A stretch of 64,000 nucleotides of DNA from Ilyomonas sp965219515. GTDB taxonomy: Bacteria; Bacteroidota; Bacteroidia; Chitinophagales; Chitinophagaceae. Both the position numbers and the translations under genes were made by a program. Below the pieces are notes generated by a model. That model saw nothing but the letters and a program-made list of their open reading frames with translations. It was not told the DNA's origin and did not search any database. The stretch is taken from assembly GCA_965219515.1 (NCBI GenBank), contig OZ244776.1, positions 4,340,001-4,404,000 on the forward strand. Reading direction: 5' to 3'. Shown one piece after another: positions 7,442 through 16,409 of this stretch. How positions within the stretch are numbered: position 1 is the first letter of the stretch; the number at the start of each line of letters is the position of its first letter.

Positions 7442-7991
7442 AATGATAGTTTTGTAAAAAAAGTAAGTTGACAAATAAACAAAACGACTTTACCAGGCAA
7501 CAAATCATAGTTGCCTGCTGCAATTTATTGATTTGCCATGTACGCAATCATTGCGTTATTGCTCCGCTGGTTCTAAAATAATCGCTTCTTTACATAGACA
7601 ATTACTAAAACAAGAAGAGAACGAAAAGATTGGTTTTTATAATGGCAATCGAATAATAAGTGTTTTTATTACAATTAAAAATATAGAGAGTAAAGTATCT
7701 GACCAAATTTTTTTAAAAGAAAGGCAATGACACGCTCAGACAATTGTCTGAGCGCGTTATTGCCGATAAAAAAGGATCAGTAAATGCTGTTAAACAAAGT
7801 TGTATTACGTAAGCCAATACCGCGTTGAATAACAATTTGAAAATTGCCTTCCGGATTTTTTTTGAACAATCTGTAACTAATTGATTGTTAGCAACGGCTT
7901 ATCAATTTTATCTGTTAACTGGTTAAGAAAGAAAATGCAATCAAAATAATTACCAAAACCTGCGCTATGCAATACGACTCACCAATTCGCC
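7442..7991. other. Intergenic region, GH31 / phosphoketolase
   Basis: This 550-bp non-coding stretch separates the GH31 start from the phosphoketolase stop. It contains one strong inverted repeat (7723-7764, listed separately). The short open frame at 7533-7730 looks random. The GH31 promoter should lie near 7442-7550, but I cannot place it with confidence. Confidence 0.5.
7723..7764 (-). terminator. Long inverted repeat, possible terminator of phosphoketolase
   Basis: Two 21-bp arms with two mismatches meet without a loop; the core CGCTCAGACAA/TTGTCTGAGCG is perfect. On the minus strand the hairpin is followed by TTTCTTTTAAAAAAATTT, a T-rich run, which fits termination of the phosphoketolase transcript, although it lies about 230 bp after its stop codon. 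A protein-binding site is the alternative. Confidence 0.45.
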
Positions 7992-10355
7992 TCAACTCTG
8001 CCTGTTCCATTTCCAGTTTCTTATTTCCGGCATATCCATACCGTTCTCACGAATGTAATTTCTGTGCCTGATGAGATTGTCCTTCATTTCCTGCTTCAGA
8101 TAAGCGGCTTTATCGCCTAATTGCGGCAGCCTGTCCACCACATCCTGCACCAGATCAAAGCGGTCCATTTGGTTCAATACCGTCATGTCGAAAGGCGTGG
8201 TAATGGTGCCTTCCTCTTTGTATCCGCGCACATGTATGTTGTGATGATTGGTGCGCTTATACGTAAGCCGGTGAATGAGCCACGGATACGCATGAAACGC
8301 AAAAATAACGGGCTTGGTTTTGGTAAACAGCGAATCGAAATCTGCATTGCCCAACCCGTGCGGATGCTCGGTTTCCGGCTGTAGCTTCATCAGATCAACC
8401 ACGTTCACCACGCGTATTTTAAGATCGGGCAATTCTTTTTGCAAAATAGAAACGGCAGCTATGGTTTCCAGCGTTGGCACGTCGCCGGCGCAGGCCATTA
8501 CCACATCCGGTTCTTCTCCTTCATCGCTGCTGGCCCATTTCCAGATGCCGATGCCTTTGCTGCAATGAATGACCGCTTCCTGCACGCTAAGCCATTGCGG
8601 CGACGGATGCTTGCCGGCTATCACCACATTTACATAATGCCGGCTACGCAAACAATGATCCATCACCGAAAGAAGACAATTGGCATCGGGCGGTAAATAG
8701 ACGCGCACCACCGATGGTTTTTTATTCATCACCACATCAATAAAACCTGGATCCTGGTGCGTAAATCCGTTGTGATCCTGCCGCCATACATGCGATGCCA
8801 AAAGAATATTTAACGAAGGCAACTTTTTTCGCCAGCTTAAATGAGATGTAATCTCCAGCCATTTGGCGTGCTGGTTAAACATAGAATCAATGATATGAAT
8901 AAACGCTTCATAGCAGTTAAACAAGCCATGCCGGCCGGTTAATAAATAACCTTCCAGCCATCCCTCGCACTGATGCTCGCTCAGCACTTCCATTACCCTG
9001 CCTTCCTGTTTCAGAAATTCATCGGTGGCAATTGTTTCCGCTTCCCACTGGCGGTTGGTGGCTTCAAATACGGCGTTCAGTTTGTTCGATAACGTTTCGT
9101 CCGGACCAAACAAACGAAAGTTTTTTTGTTCTTTGTTTTGGTTGATGATGTCTCTGATAAATGTTCCCAACACCAATGTATCGCCTGGCCCAAACTGGCT
9201 TCTTTCTTTAATGTTAAGACCGTACTCTTTAAAATCGGGCATATATAAATCCCGTACTTTTTTGCCGCCGTTAGTAACCGGGTTTGCTCCCATCCGCTTT
9301 TCGCCTTCGGGAGCTAAGGCAGCCAGTTGCGGCAGCAAATGTCCTTCTTTAGTAAATAGTTCTTCGGGTTTATAGCTTCTCAGCCATTGCTCCAATTGTT
9401 TTAAATGATCGGGGTTGGTAGCAGGATCGGAGAGCGGCACCTGATGCGACCGGAACGAGCCTTCTACCGGCAAGCCATCTACGAATTTCGGGCCCGTCCA
9501 GCCTTTGGGTGTTTTCAAAACAATCATTGGCCAGCGCAGTCTTGCCGCATCGTTGTTTTCAACGGCACCGGCTTTAATGGCTTTAATTTCTTCTGTTACC
9601 GTATCCAGCAAATCTGCCATTTTTTGGTGCATCTCCATCGGGTCCCTGCCTTCAATCACATACGGCTTCCAGCCATAGCCGGTAAATAGCTGCTGAAGCT
9701 CGTCATCGCTTATTCTTGCCAGAATGGTAGGGTTGGCTATTTTATAACCATTCAGGTGAACAATGGGCAGCACTACGCCATCGTTTATGGGGTGAAGAAA
9801 TTTATTGGAATGCCATGCGGTTGCCAACGGCCCGGTTTCCGCCTCGCCATCACCTACAATGCACGACACAATTAAACCGGGATTGTCGAATGCGGCACCA
9901 AACGCATGACTCAGCGAATAACCCAACTCGCCACCTTCGTGCATGGAACCGGGGCATTCGGGCGATACATGGCTGGGAATGCCACCCGGAAAAGAAAACT
10001 GCCGGAAAAGCCGCGTAAGACCTTCTTCGTTCTGACTGATATCGGGGTAAATTTCTGAGTAAGTTCCTTCCAGATACGTATTGGCAACCAGCGCCGGACC
10101 GCCATGACCCGGACCTGATATGTAAATCATATCGAGATCATATTTTTTTATAATCCGGTTGAGATGAACATAAATAAAATTTTGACCCGGCGTGGTTCCC
10201 CAGTGCCCGAGCAGCATGTTTTTGATATGCTGAATTTCCAACGGCTGTTTTAGCATTGGATTATCGCGCAGGTAAATTTGCCCTACCGAAAGATAATTTG
10301 CCGCGCGCCAGTATGCATTTGTCAGTTGCAATTCGTCTTCTGGTAATTGTGCCAT
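7992..10355 (-). CDS. xfp: Phosphoketolase (xylulose-5-P/fructose-6-P)
   Basis: A 787-residue thiamine-diphosphate enzyme that cleaves xylulose 5-phosphate (and usually fructose 6-phosphate) with phosphate to acetyl phosphate plus a triose or tetrose phosphate. Family hallmarks: GHWGTTPGQNFIYVHLNRII near the start, the ISGPGHGGPA loop, the diphosphate-binding IVGDGEAETGPLATAWHSNK, and the middle-domain FGPDETLSNKLNAVFEATNR. Length matches the family (about 790). It opens a route from pentoses to acetyl phosphate. No acetate kinase is adjacent; acs lies 38 kb away. A small stem-loop (CAATCTC/GAGATTG at 10427-10450) lies about 72 bp upstream of the start and may be regulatory. Confidence 0.97.
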   Translation of the reverse strand: MAQLPEDELQLTNAYWRAANYLSVGQIYLRDNPMLKQPLEIQHIKNMLLGHWGTTPGQNFIYVHLNRIIKKYDLDMIYISGPGHGGPALVANTYLEGTYSEIYPDISQNEEGLTRLFRQFSFPGGIPSHVSPECPGSMHEGGELGYSLSHAFGAAFDNPGLIVSCIVGDGEAETGPLATAWHSNKFLHPINDGVVLPIVHLNGYKIANPTILARISDDELQQLFTGYGWKPYVIEGRDPMEMHQKMADLLDTVTEEIKAIKAGAVENNDAARLRWPMIVLKTPKGWTGPKFVDGLPVEGSFRSHQVPLSDPATNPDHLKQLEQWLRSYKPEELFTKEGHLLPQLAALAPEGEKRMGANPVTNGGKKVRDLYMPDFKEYGLNIKERSQFGPGDTLVLGTFIRDIINQNKEQKNFRLFGPDETLSNKLNAVFEATNRQWEAETIATDEFLKQEGRVMEVLSEHQCEGWLEGYLLTGRHGLFNCYEAFIHIIDSMFNQHAKWLEITSHLSWRKKLPSLNILLASHVWRQDHNGFTHQDPGFIDVVMNKKPSVVRVYLPPDANCLLSVMDHCLRSRHYVNVVIAGKHPSPQWLSVQEAVIHCSKGIGIWKWASSDEGEEPDVVMACAGDVPTLETIAAVSILQKELPDLKIRVVNVVDLMKLQPETEHPHGLGNADFDSLFTKTKPVIFAFHAYPWLIHRLTYKRTNHHNIHVRGYKEEGTITTPFDMTVLNQMDRFDLVQDVVDRLPQLGDKAAYLKQEMKDNLIRHRNYIRENGMDMPEIRNWKWNRQS

Positions 10356-10642
10356 GGTGTAATATTTTTATTAAATCGAATCATCCTGCATTAGCCTGCA
10401 TCGGTTAATAAAGATTGTATGTGTTGCAATCTCTCAGTTGAAGGAGATTGATTGATTTGTATCTTTCAAGGTCTGTAAATATTGAGCCAATAAAACGAAT
10501 AAAAGAACAGATGGTAATATCATAACAGTTGAAACAGCATAATCAGCCGGTTTTATTTCTGTTGTCTGTTGTTTCTGTCAGAAATGAATTTTACTTTTAT
10601 TGAATCATTGCCTATTGTTTTCATCTTTATAATTGTCTGCTT

Positions 10643-11434
10643 ATGAATGCCGTTATAAAAACCGGTCAGTTATTGTTTGGCATTGCCGTAACAGCTTTTG
10701 GCGTTGAGATATTTGCCTTTCATAATTCTTTATCCGGATTTATGCCATTACCCGAAGCCTTGAATCAACCGCCCTGGATTTATGTGTTAGGCATTCTTCT
10801 GATGACATGTGGTATCAGCATTATCTTTTCATTCAGACAGAAACAGATGTCTCTGGCATTAGCTGTTTTATTATTTCTGCTGTGCCTCTGGCTTCACGTG
10901 CCCGGCGTTGTTGCCAACATAGCGAATGGCGGTAAATGGACGGTTATATTTGAGATGATCGCTTTGGCAGCAGGAGCGTTGCTTGTAGCAGCAAATCCGC
11001 AATCGGTAAATGATGCCGGCAATAACAGAAGCACGAATATAAACCGCACTTTATACAATACCGGACGCTTTTTATTTGCGCTGTCGTTACTTGTATTTGG
11101 CATTCTGCATTTTGTATATGGCGAATACATAGCCACGTTAATACCAGTCTGGATGCCGGCTCATTTGTTCTGGGCTTACTTTATTGGTGTTGGGTTTACC
11201 GCCACTGCCATCAGCCTTTTCTTTTCGTTTTTTGTACCCTTTTCTGCATCTTTATTGGCGGTCATGTTTTTTCTTTGGGTAATTGTACTTCATGCGCCAA
11301 GAACCTTTGCCGCTCCTCATATTGAACCCGAATGGACAAGCCTGTTTATAGCATTGGCAATGGGCGCCATTGCGCTGCAATTTGCCGGTGTAAGGCAAAA
11401 ATCTGTCAGCGATATAGCTTTTATCAATTCCTGA
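10643..11434 (+). CDS. Duplicated DoxX-like integral membrane protein
   Basis: A 263-residue, roughly eight-helix membrane protein made of two similar halves. TGQLLFGIAVTAFGVEIFAF in the first half matches TGRFLFALSLLVFGILHFVY in the second, and each half continues with GFMPLP or TLIPVWMP, a second helix ending IIFSF or LFFSF, and a helix ending LWLHVPG or IVLHAPR. This four-helix pattern resembles the DoxX/DoxD-like group. The segment between the halves (about residues 120-135) is polar. Function unknown. Convergent with the GH43 gene. Confidence 0.8.
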   Translation: MNAVIKTGQLLFGIAVTAFGVEIFAFHNSLSGFMPLPEALNQPPWIYVLGILLMTCGISIIFSFRQKQMSLALAVLLFLLCLWLHVPGVVANIANGGKWTVIFEMIALAAGALLVAANPQSVNDAGNNRSTNINRTLYNTGRFLFALSLLVFGILHFVYGEYIATLIPVWMPAHLFWAYFIGVGFTATAISLFFSFFVPFSASLLAVMFFLWVIVLHAPRTFAAPHIEPEWTSLFIALAMGAIALQFAGVRQKSVSDIAFINS

Positions 11435-11478
11435 TTAATAACATATTTCGGTTGAAGAAAAAACAAAATGATTTTTAA

Positions 11479-12540
11479 TTACTGCGGCACCGGCAATGTT
11501 TTACCTTCTGCCACAGGAATACCAAAATCAGGCGTTCCGTCTTTTTTCCAGGTAAATGGCTGCATCCGTGGCGACCGCCGGCTGCCGCAACCATCGCCCG
11601 GATTGGCGTTGGCGTGATAAAGTATCCAGTTTTCTTTTCCGTTGGGCGATACAAAAAAAGAATTATGACCGGTTGCATACACTTTGTTTTCGGGCGATTG
11701 TTTAAACACCGGTTCTGCCGATTTTGTCCACGCCAGTGAGTCGAGCAGGTTGTTTCCCCGTAACGAAAGCATACCCAGGGCATAATAATCTGTCCAGCAT
11801 CCGCTTGCCGAATAAATTACAAAAACATGGTTGTTATGAACCAGAAACTGCGGTCCTTCGTTTACGTTTATATGCTGCGGGTTACCGGCATCAGGCAAGT
11901 CGCCATGCAGTTCCCACTCTTTTTCGGGCTTTGATATTTTTATGCGTTTGCCTGCAATCGTCCACGGGTTGCTCATCGCGGCGATGTATATGTCCTGTTC
12001 TCCATTTACATCGCCCTGCCAGCCCGACCATACCATATAGAGTTTGCCATTTATTTCTGCCACATCACCATCAATCGCCCATTTGTTGGTATCATCATTT
12101 ATTTCTCCTTTCCACGTCCAGTTGCCCTGCATCGGATCCGGCGAGGCATTTTCCAAAACATACAAACGATGATGATTGTTGTCGCCGTTGTCTGCCGCAT
12201 AATACGCGTACCATTTGCCTTGTAAAAACATAATTTCGGGCGCCCACAACTCTTTCGAATGGTTGGTGCCTTGCGGCGGTTCGTAAATGGTTTTGTATTC
12301 AGCCTTTTTTAAACCGGCAAGGTTTTTTGTTTTCCACAAACCGATTTTTTCGCCCAGCGAATTGGTATAATAGTAATAGCCGTCTTTATAAAAGCTATAC
12401 GGGTCGGCGCCGGATGGAAGCAGCGGATTGGTAAAAACAGCGGCGCTTTGCGAAGCGGAACGGCTGTTTTGCTTTGGCGTTTTGCAGGATAACGGAACAC
12501 ATGCAATAACAGGCAGCAGCCATAGAAGAAATTGTTTCAT
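11479..12540 (-). CDS. Glycoside hydrolase family 43 lipoprotein
   Basis: A 353-residue five-bladed beta-propeller glycosidase. The ATG at 12540 opens a lipoprotein signal (MKQFLLWLLPVIACVPLSC with the lipobox PLSC), so the enzyme is probably anchored in a membrane facing the periplasm or surface; earlier in-frame starts would add an unlikely leader. GH43 residues are in order: catalytic base in PSGADPYSFYKDGYYY, pKa-modulating Asp in WAIDGDVAEINGKLYMVWSG, catalytic acid in NVNEGPQFLVHNNH. GH43 enzymes act on arabinose- or xylose-containing polysaccharides; with GH31 nearby and phosphoketolase for pentoses, plant hemicellulose is a plausible diet. Confidence 0.94.
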   Translation of the reverse strand: MKQFLLWLLPVIACVPLSCKTPKQNSRSASQSAAVFTNPLLPSGADPYSFYKDGYYYYTNSLGEKIGLWKTKNLAGLKKAEYKTIYEPPQGTNHSKELWAPEIMFLQGKWYAYYAADNGDNNHHRLYVLENASPDPMQGNWTWKGEINDDTNKWAIDGDVAEINGKLYMVWSGWQGDVNGEQDIYIAAMSNPWTIAGKRIKISKPEKEWELHGDLPDAGNPQHINVNEGPQFLVHNNHVFVIYSASGCWTDYYALGMLSLRGNNLLDSLAWTKSAEPVFKQSPENKVYATGHNSFFVSPNGKENWILYHANANPGDGCGSRRSPRMQPFTWKKDGTPDFGIPVAEGKTLPVPQ

Positions 12541-12981
12541 AGCAAATAAGTATGGCGGTAAAAATAGAAATTCGCATGAAACGGAAACGATGTATTTCAC
12601 AGGTGGAACGCAGCATCGGTTATAAAACTTTTTGATTAAAGCCATTGAATACTTTGTTACACCATTGGGATAATGAAATTAAGCTGAATCGTGTTATTGA
12701 AACGCAATGTCAGCCTAAGTTTCAATACCGCAACATTAAATATCTTCCGTATTCAATTGGTATTATATCTGAATTATAAAGAAAGACAACCGTTTGTTTT
12801 GGCAGAGCATAATAGAATAATCAGGTGTAAAAGCTTATTTTCATTTTTGTTTTCTGATTACCTTTTACTTGCAACTGAAAAATGTATCGTCAATTCTGCT
12901 AACATAAAAACCGAGTTCCAAAAGAACGATATACAATCGTAAATATAAAAAGCTTTCAATACAGCGTTCAAATTCCGCTTC
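12541..12981. other. Intergenic region, divergent GH43 / HD-PycTM gene
   Basis: A 441-bp AT-rich divergent spacer. An open frame at 12691-12942 predicts a peptide with no recognisable feature, and I treat it as chance. Promoters of both flanking genes should be here. I see no operator-like palindrome. Confidence 0.5.
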
Positions 12982-14166
12982 ATGAATAATTACAGACTAT
13001 TGTTAGAACAGGTACAAAACCATGTGAAGTTGTTGTTTACAACGCAAAACAAGTCAGTTCTGTTATACCACAATCTGTCTCATACCGAGCGCGTGGTATC
13101 AGCTGCCACGCAAATTGCCAATCATTATGCACTCAACGATGAAAATTTTTTTATTGTCAGCACGGCGGCCTGGTTTCACGATGTTGGCTATCTGAAAAAA
13201 CCGGAAGGGCATGAAGCCATTGGCGCCGCTGAAGCCACAGATTACTTAACATCTCTGCAGATAGAACCTGCGGTAAGCGATGCGGTAAGCCAATGCATTA
13301 TCGCCACCAGAATGCCACAGCATCCGCGCAATTTATTGGAGCAGATTGTGTGCGATGCCGATTTATTTCATCTTGGCACCAATCAGTTTCAGGAGCAAAG
13401 CAAGCCGCTTCGCAAAGAATACAATGCCCTTCACAACGCCAATATCAGCAAGGAAGAATGGCAGGCAAAAACCATCAGCCTTCTGCAAACGCATCAATAC
13501 TATACCGATTATGCGCGCCTTTTACTAAACGGCAAAAAGCAGGAAAATCTGACTAAACTGCTGGAAAAAAAATGCAGTCAATCACCTGAAACGAATAGGC
13601 CATCTGTAAAAGAAAAAGCCGAAAAAATGAAAATCGAACGTCCCGATAAAGGCATTGAAACCATGTTTCGTATCAGCAGCAGCAACCAGCAAAAGCTAAG
13701 CGATCTGGCAGACAATAAATCACATATTCTCATTACCGTCAATTCAATCATTATTTCTGTTGTCGCCAGTTTGCTGCTGCGCAAGCTCGATACCAACGAT
13801 TATCTTGTTATTCCGGCAATTATGTTACTGCTGGTAAGTTTGATAACCATCGTTTTTTCTATACTTGCCACCCGCCCCAATATACCTTCAGGTACGTTTA
13901 CCAACGAAGAACTGGAAAATAAAAAAGTGAACCTGTTGTTCTTCGGTAATTTTTATCGCATGAGCCTCGACAGCTATATGCACGGCATGAAAGAAGTGAT
14001 GAACGACAGAGATTTCTTATACAGCACACTCATTCGCGATGTGTATTCGCAGGGTGTTGTTCTCGGCAGAAAATACAAGCTGTTGCGGGCTGCTTACAAC
14101 ATTTTTATGTTCGGGCTTATCGTGTCAGTTATTGCCTTCATTATAGCATCGTTGCTAAGTGCGTAA
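12982..14166 (+). CDS. HD phosphohydrolase fused to PycTM-like (Pycsar effector) membrane domain
   Basis: A 394-residue two-domain protein. Residues about 10-190 form an HD-superfamily metal phosphohydrolase with a full metal set: H34 (NLSHTERV), H66-D67 (FHDVGY) and D125/D127 (CDADLF). Residues about 222-394 resemble the Pycsar effector transmembrane family (PycTM): GIETMFRISSSNQQKLSDLA, then two helices (SHILITVNSIIISVVASLLL and YLVIPAIMLLLVSLITIVFS), a soluble stretch, and a final helix (IFMFGLIVSVIAFIIASLLS). Known Pycsar systems pair a PycTM effector with a pyrimidine cyclase that makes cCMP or cUMP; no cyclase is visible here. The HD domain could make or remove the signal, or limit toxicity. 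It precedes ppk by 176 bp on the same strand. Confidence 0.85.
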   Translation: MNNYRLLLEQVQNHVKLLFTTQNKSVLLYHNLSHTERVVSAATQIANHYALNDENFFIVSTAAWFHDVGYLKKPEGHEAIGAAEATDYLTSLQIEPAVSDAVSQCIIATRMPQHPRNLLEQIVCDADLFHLGTNQFQEQSKPLRKEYNALHNANISKEEWQAKTISLLQTHQYYTDYARLLLNGKKQENLTKLLEKKCSQSPETNRPSVKEKAEKMKIERPDKGIETMFRISSSNQQKLSDLADNKSHILITVNSIIISVVASLLLRKLDTNDYLVIPAIMLLLVSLITIVFSILATRPNIPSGTFTNEELENKKVNLLFFGNFYRMSLDSYMHGMKEVMNDRDFLYSTLIRDVYSQGVVLGRKYKLLRAAYNIFMFGLIVSVIAFIIASLLSA

Positions 14167-14342
14167 CAAACCACTTATAAGCTTTTATATGATATTCATA
14201 AAAGACAACAGCGCTAAGAAAATCCAAAAGTAAAATGGCGGTTTATTCAGTGTAAAAATCGCTTATAACCGGTTTGAATTTTTACGATTTACTTTTGAGT
14301 TTTTGTCATCATGTATAAAGAAACACCAACAGCACTGGCAAC

Positions 14343-16409
14343 ATGATTGAACCGGTTTATTTCAGCCGCGATATTAGCTGGCTTTCTTTTAATCAGCGCT
14401 TGCTGATGGAAGCGTCGCGTAGCAGTGTGCCGCTTGCCGGGCGGTTCAGATTTCTTTCTATTTTTTCTTCCAATCTTGATGAATGGTATCGGGTTCGGAT
14501 GCCGGTTGTAATGGCGAAACAGGATGTTGCCGATGGTTCTCATCATCAGGTGGCTGCTTTCTCTGTATCAGCTTCGGAGTTTGATGAAGCCCGCCGCATT
14601 ATCAACCGGCAGCAGCAGGAGTTCGGGCAAATTATTACCAAACAATTGACGCCTGCTTTAGCGATGCAGGACATTGTGTTATTGTACAACCAAACGCTTC
14701 CTTCGGCATTGCGAGGCGTTATCAGCGATTATTTTTTTTCTTCCCTCGCCGCCTTTTTACAACCTCTTTACATTACACCATCGGCCAGATTTTTTCCCGA
14801 AAACAATAAGCTCTATCTGTTGGTTTCGCTACGAGAAAACAACGAAGAATCGCAGGTTGTCATTAACATTCCATCCGATTTTTTATCCCGTTTTTTCAGC
14901 GTCAGTTACGGCGGCAGTCAATACATTTTTTTTATAGATGATATAATTAAGCAACAATTGTTTTTTTTATTTCCCGGTAAAGAAATCAGTGGTTGCTACA
15001 GTTTTAAAATCAATCGTGATGCCGATTTGAATCTGGAAGATGAACTGCCCGGCGGCATCGCCGAAAAAATTGAAAAGCAGATTGCCAAAAGAGATACCGG
15101 TCTTGCTTCGCGGTTGCTTTATCAGTCAGATATGCCGTTGCGGCATTTGCAGTTGCTATGCAATATTTGCGAAACAATTTTATCTAATGCCATGCAAGGC
15201 GGCAAATATCATAACCTGAAAGACTTTGCTGATTTGCCCGTGACAGACAAGCGATTGTTTTACCCGATGCAAACACCGCTTTCCGCGCTTTTATTGCCGC
15301 CGCACGTTTCTTTGTTTTCCGCTATTGATGATAAAGACGTTATTATTCATCCGCCGTATGACAATTATGCAACGGTACTTCGCTTTTTTAACGAAGCGGC
15401 CACCGATGCCGGTGTAGAAGAAATTTACGTTACCCTGTATCGGATTGCGGGCGACTCAAAAATTGCCAATGCTTTGATTAGCGCAGCAAAAAACGGTAAG
15501 CAGGTGCATGTGTTTGTAGAACTGAAAGCTCGCTTTGATGAAGCCAACAATATAAAATGGGCGAAGAAGATGACGGAAGCAGGCGTACAGGTAATTTACA
15601 GCATTCCGTTGCTGAAAGTACACGCTAAAATTGCGCTCATAAAAAAGAAAAGCAATAGACAAAAACAATCTTACGGGTTGCTGGCGACAGGCAACCTGAA
15701 CGAAAGCACGGCACGATTTTATACCGATCATGTTTTGCTTACCGCCAATGCTGATCTGCTTCGGGAAACGGAACTTCTGTTTCTCTTTTTGCGGCAGCGC
15801 AAAAAGCCCGGTACTGACAACTATATTCCGTTTAAACACTTGCTGGTAGCGCAGTTTAACCTGCAGCAAACTTTTTTGGAACTGATAGAAAATGAAATCA
15901 GCAATGCAAAAAAAGGGCTGCCGGCAAGAATAATTATCAAGGTAAATAATCTGGAAGAACGCATTCTGATCAACAAGCTATACGAAGCTTCTGAGGCAGG
16001 CGTACAAATTCAATTGATTGTACGCAGCATTTGTTGCCTGGTGCCCGGCGTTACAGATATGAGCCAAAACATTACCATCAGAAGAATTGTTGGCAGATAC
16101 CTCGAGCACGGCCGTGTTTTTATGTTTCATAACAATGGCAAAACCAAAGTATTTATGGGTTCTGCCGACTGGATGAACCGGAATATGTATACCCGCATCG
16201 AAGTGTGTTTTCCTGTTTATGATGAGGAAATAAAACAGCAAATGACAGACATTCTTAACATACAACTGAGCGATAATGTGCAGGCGGTAACAATAGATAA
16301 AAACTTGAACAACGTGCCGGTTGAACAAACGCCCGGCGAGCCTTCTGTTGACTCGCAGGCGGCCATTTATGAAATGCTAAAGACCATAAACACATTTAAA
16401 CATGCGTAG
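14343..16409 (+). CDS. ppk1: Polyphosphate kinase 1
   Basis: A 688-residue PPK1, which makes inorganic polyphosphate from ATP reversibly. The N-terminal domain has YFSRDISWLSFNQRLLMEAS and LSIFSSNLDEWYRVRM, the family's usual opening. The two phospholipase-D-like catalytic domains follow: EEIYVTLYRIAGDSKIANAL, the histidine motif LLKVHAKIALI (the autophosphorylated His), LLATGNLNEST, and in the second half INKLYEASEAGVQIQLIVRS. Length is normal. Its last 8 bases overlap the next gene, so the three genes to 20903 are probably one transcript. Confidence 0.96.
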   Translation: MIEPVYFSRDISWLSFNQRLLMEASRSSVPLAGRFRFLSIFSSNLDEWYRVRMPVVMAKQDVADGSHHQVAAFSVSASEFDEARRIINRQQQEFGQIITKQLTPALAMQDIVLLYNQTLPSALRGVISDYFFSSLAAFLQPLYITPSARFFPENNKLYLLVSLRENNEESQVVINIPSDFLSRFFSVSYGGSQYIFFIDDIIKQQLFFLFPGKEISGCYSFKINRDADLNLEDELPGGIAEKIEKQIAKRDTGLASRLLYQSDMPLRHLQLLCNICETILSNAMQGGKYHNLKDFADLPVTDKRLFYPMQTPLSALLLPPHVSLFSAIDDKDVIIHPPYDNYATVLRFFNEAATDAGVEEIYVTLYRIAGDSKIANALISAAKNGKQVHVFVELKARFDEANNIKWAKKMTEAGVQVIYSIPLLKVHAKIALIKKKSNRQKQSYGLLATGNLNESTARFYTDHVLLTANADLLRETELLFLFLRQRKKPGTDNYIPFKHLLVAQFNLQQTFLELIENEISNAKKGLPARIIIKVNNLEERILINKLYEASEAGVQIQLIVRSICCLVPGVTDMSQNITIRRIVGRYLEHGRVFMFHNNGKTKVFMGSADWMNRNMYTRIEVCFPVYDEEIKQQMTDILNIQLSDNVQAVTIDKNLNNVPVEQTPGEPSVDSQAAIYEMLKTINTFKHA

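Noticed and set aside
7533..7730. 65-codon open frame upstream of the GH31 gene
   Set aside because: The translation is low-complexity and unlike any protein I know; it lies in an AT-rich spacer and ends in a palindrome.
10427..10450. Riboswitch upstream of phosphoketolase
   Set aside because: Only a seven-base stem with a ten-base loop is visible; no conserved riboswitch core.
12691..12942. 83-codon open frame in the GH43 / HD-PycTM spacer
   Set aside because: Random-looking peptide and no conservation clues.
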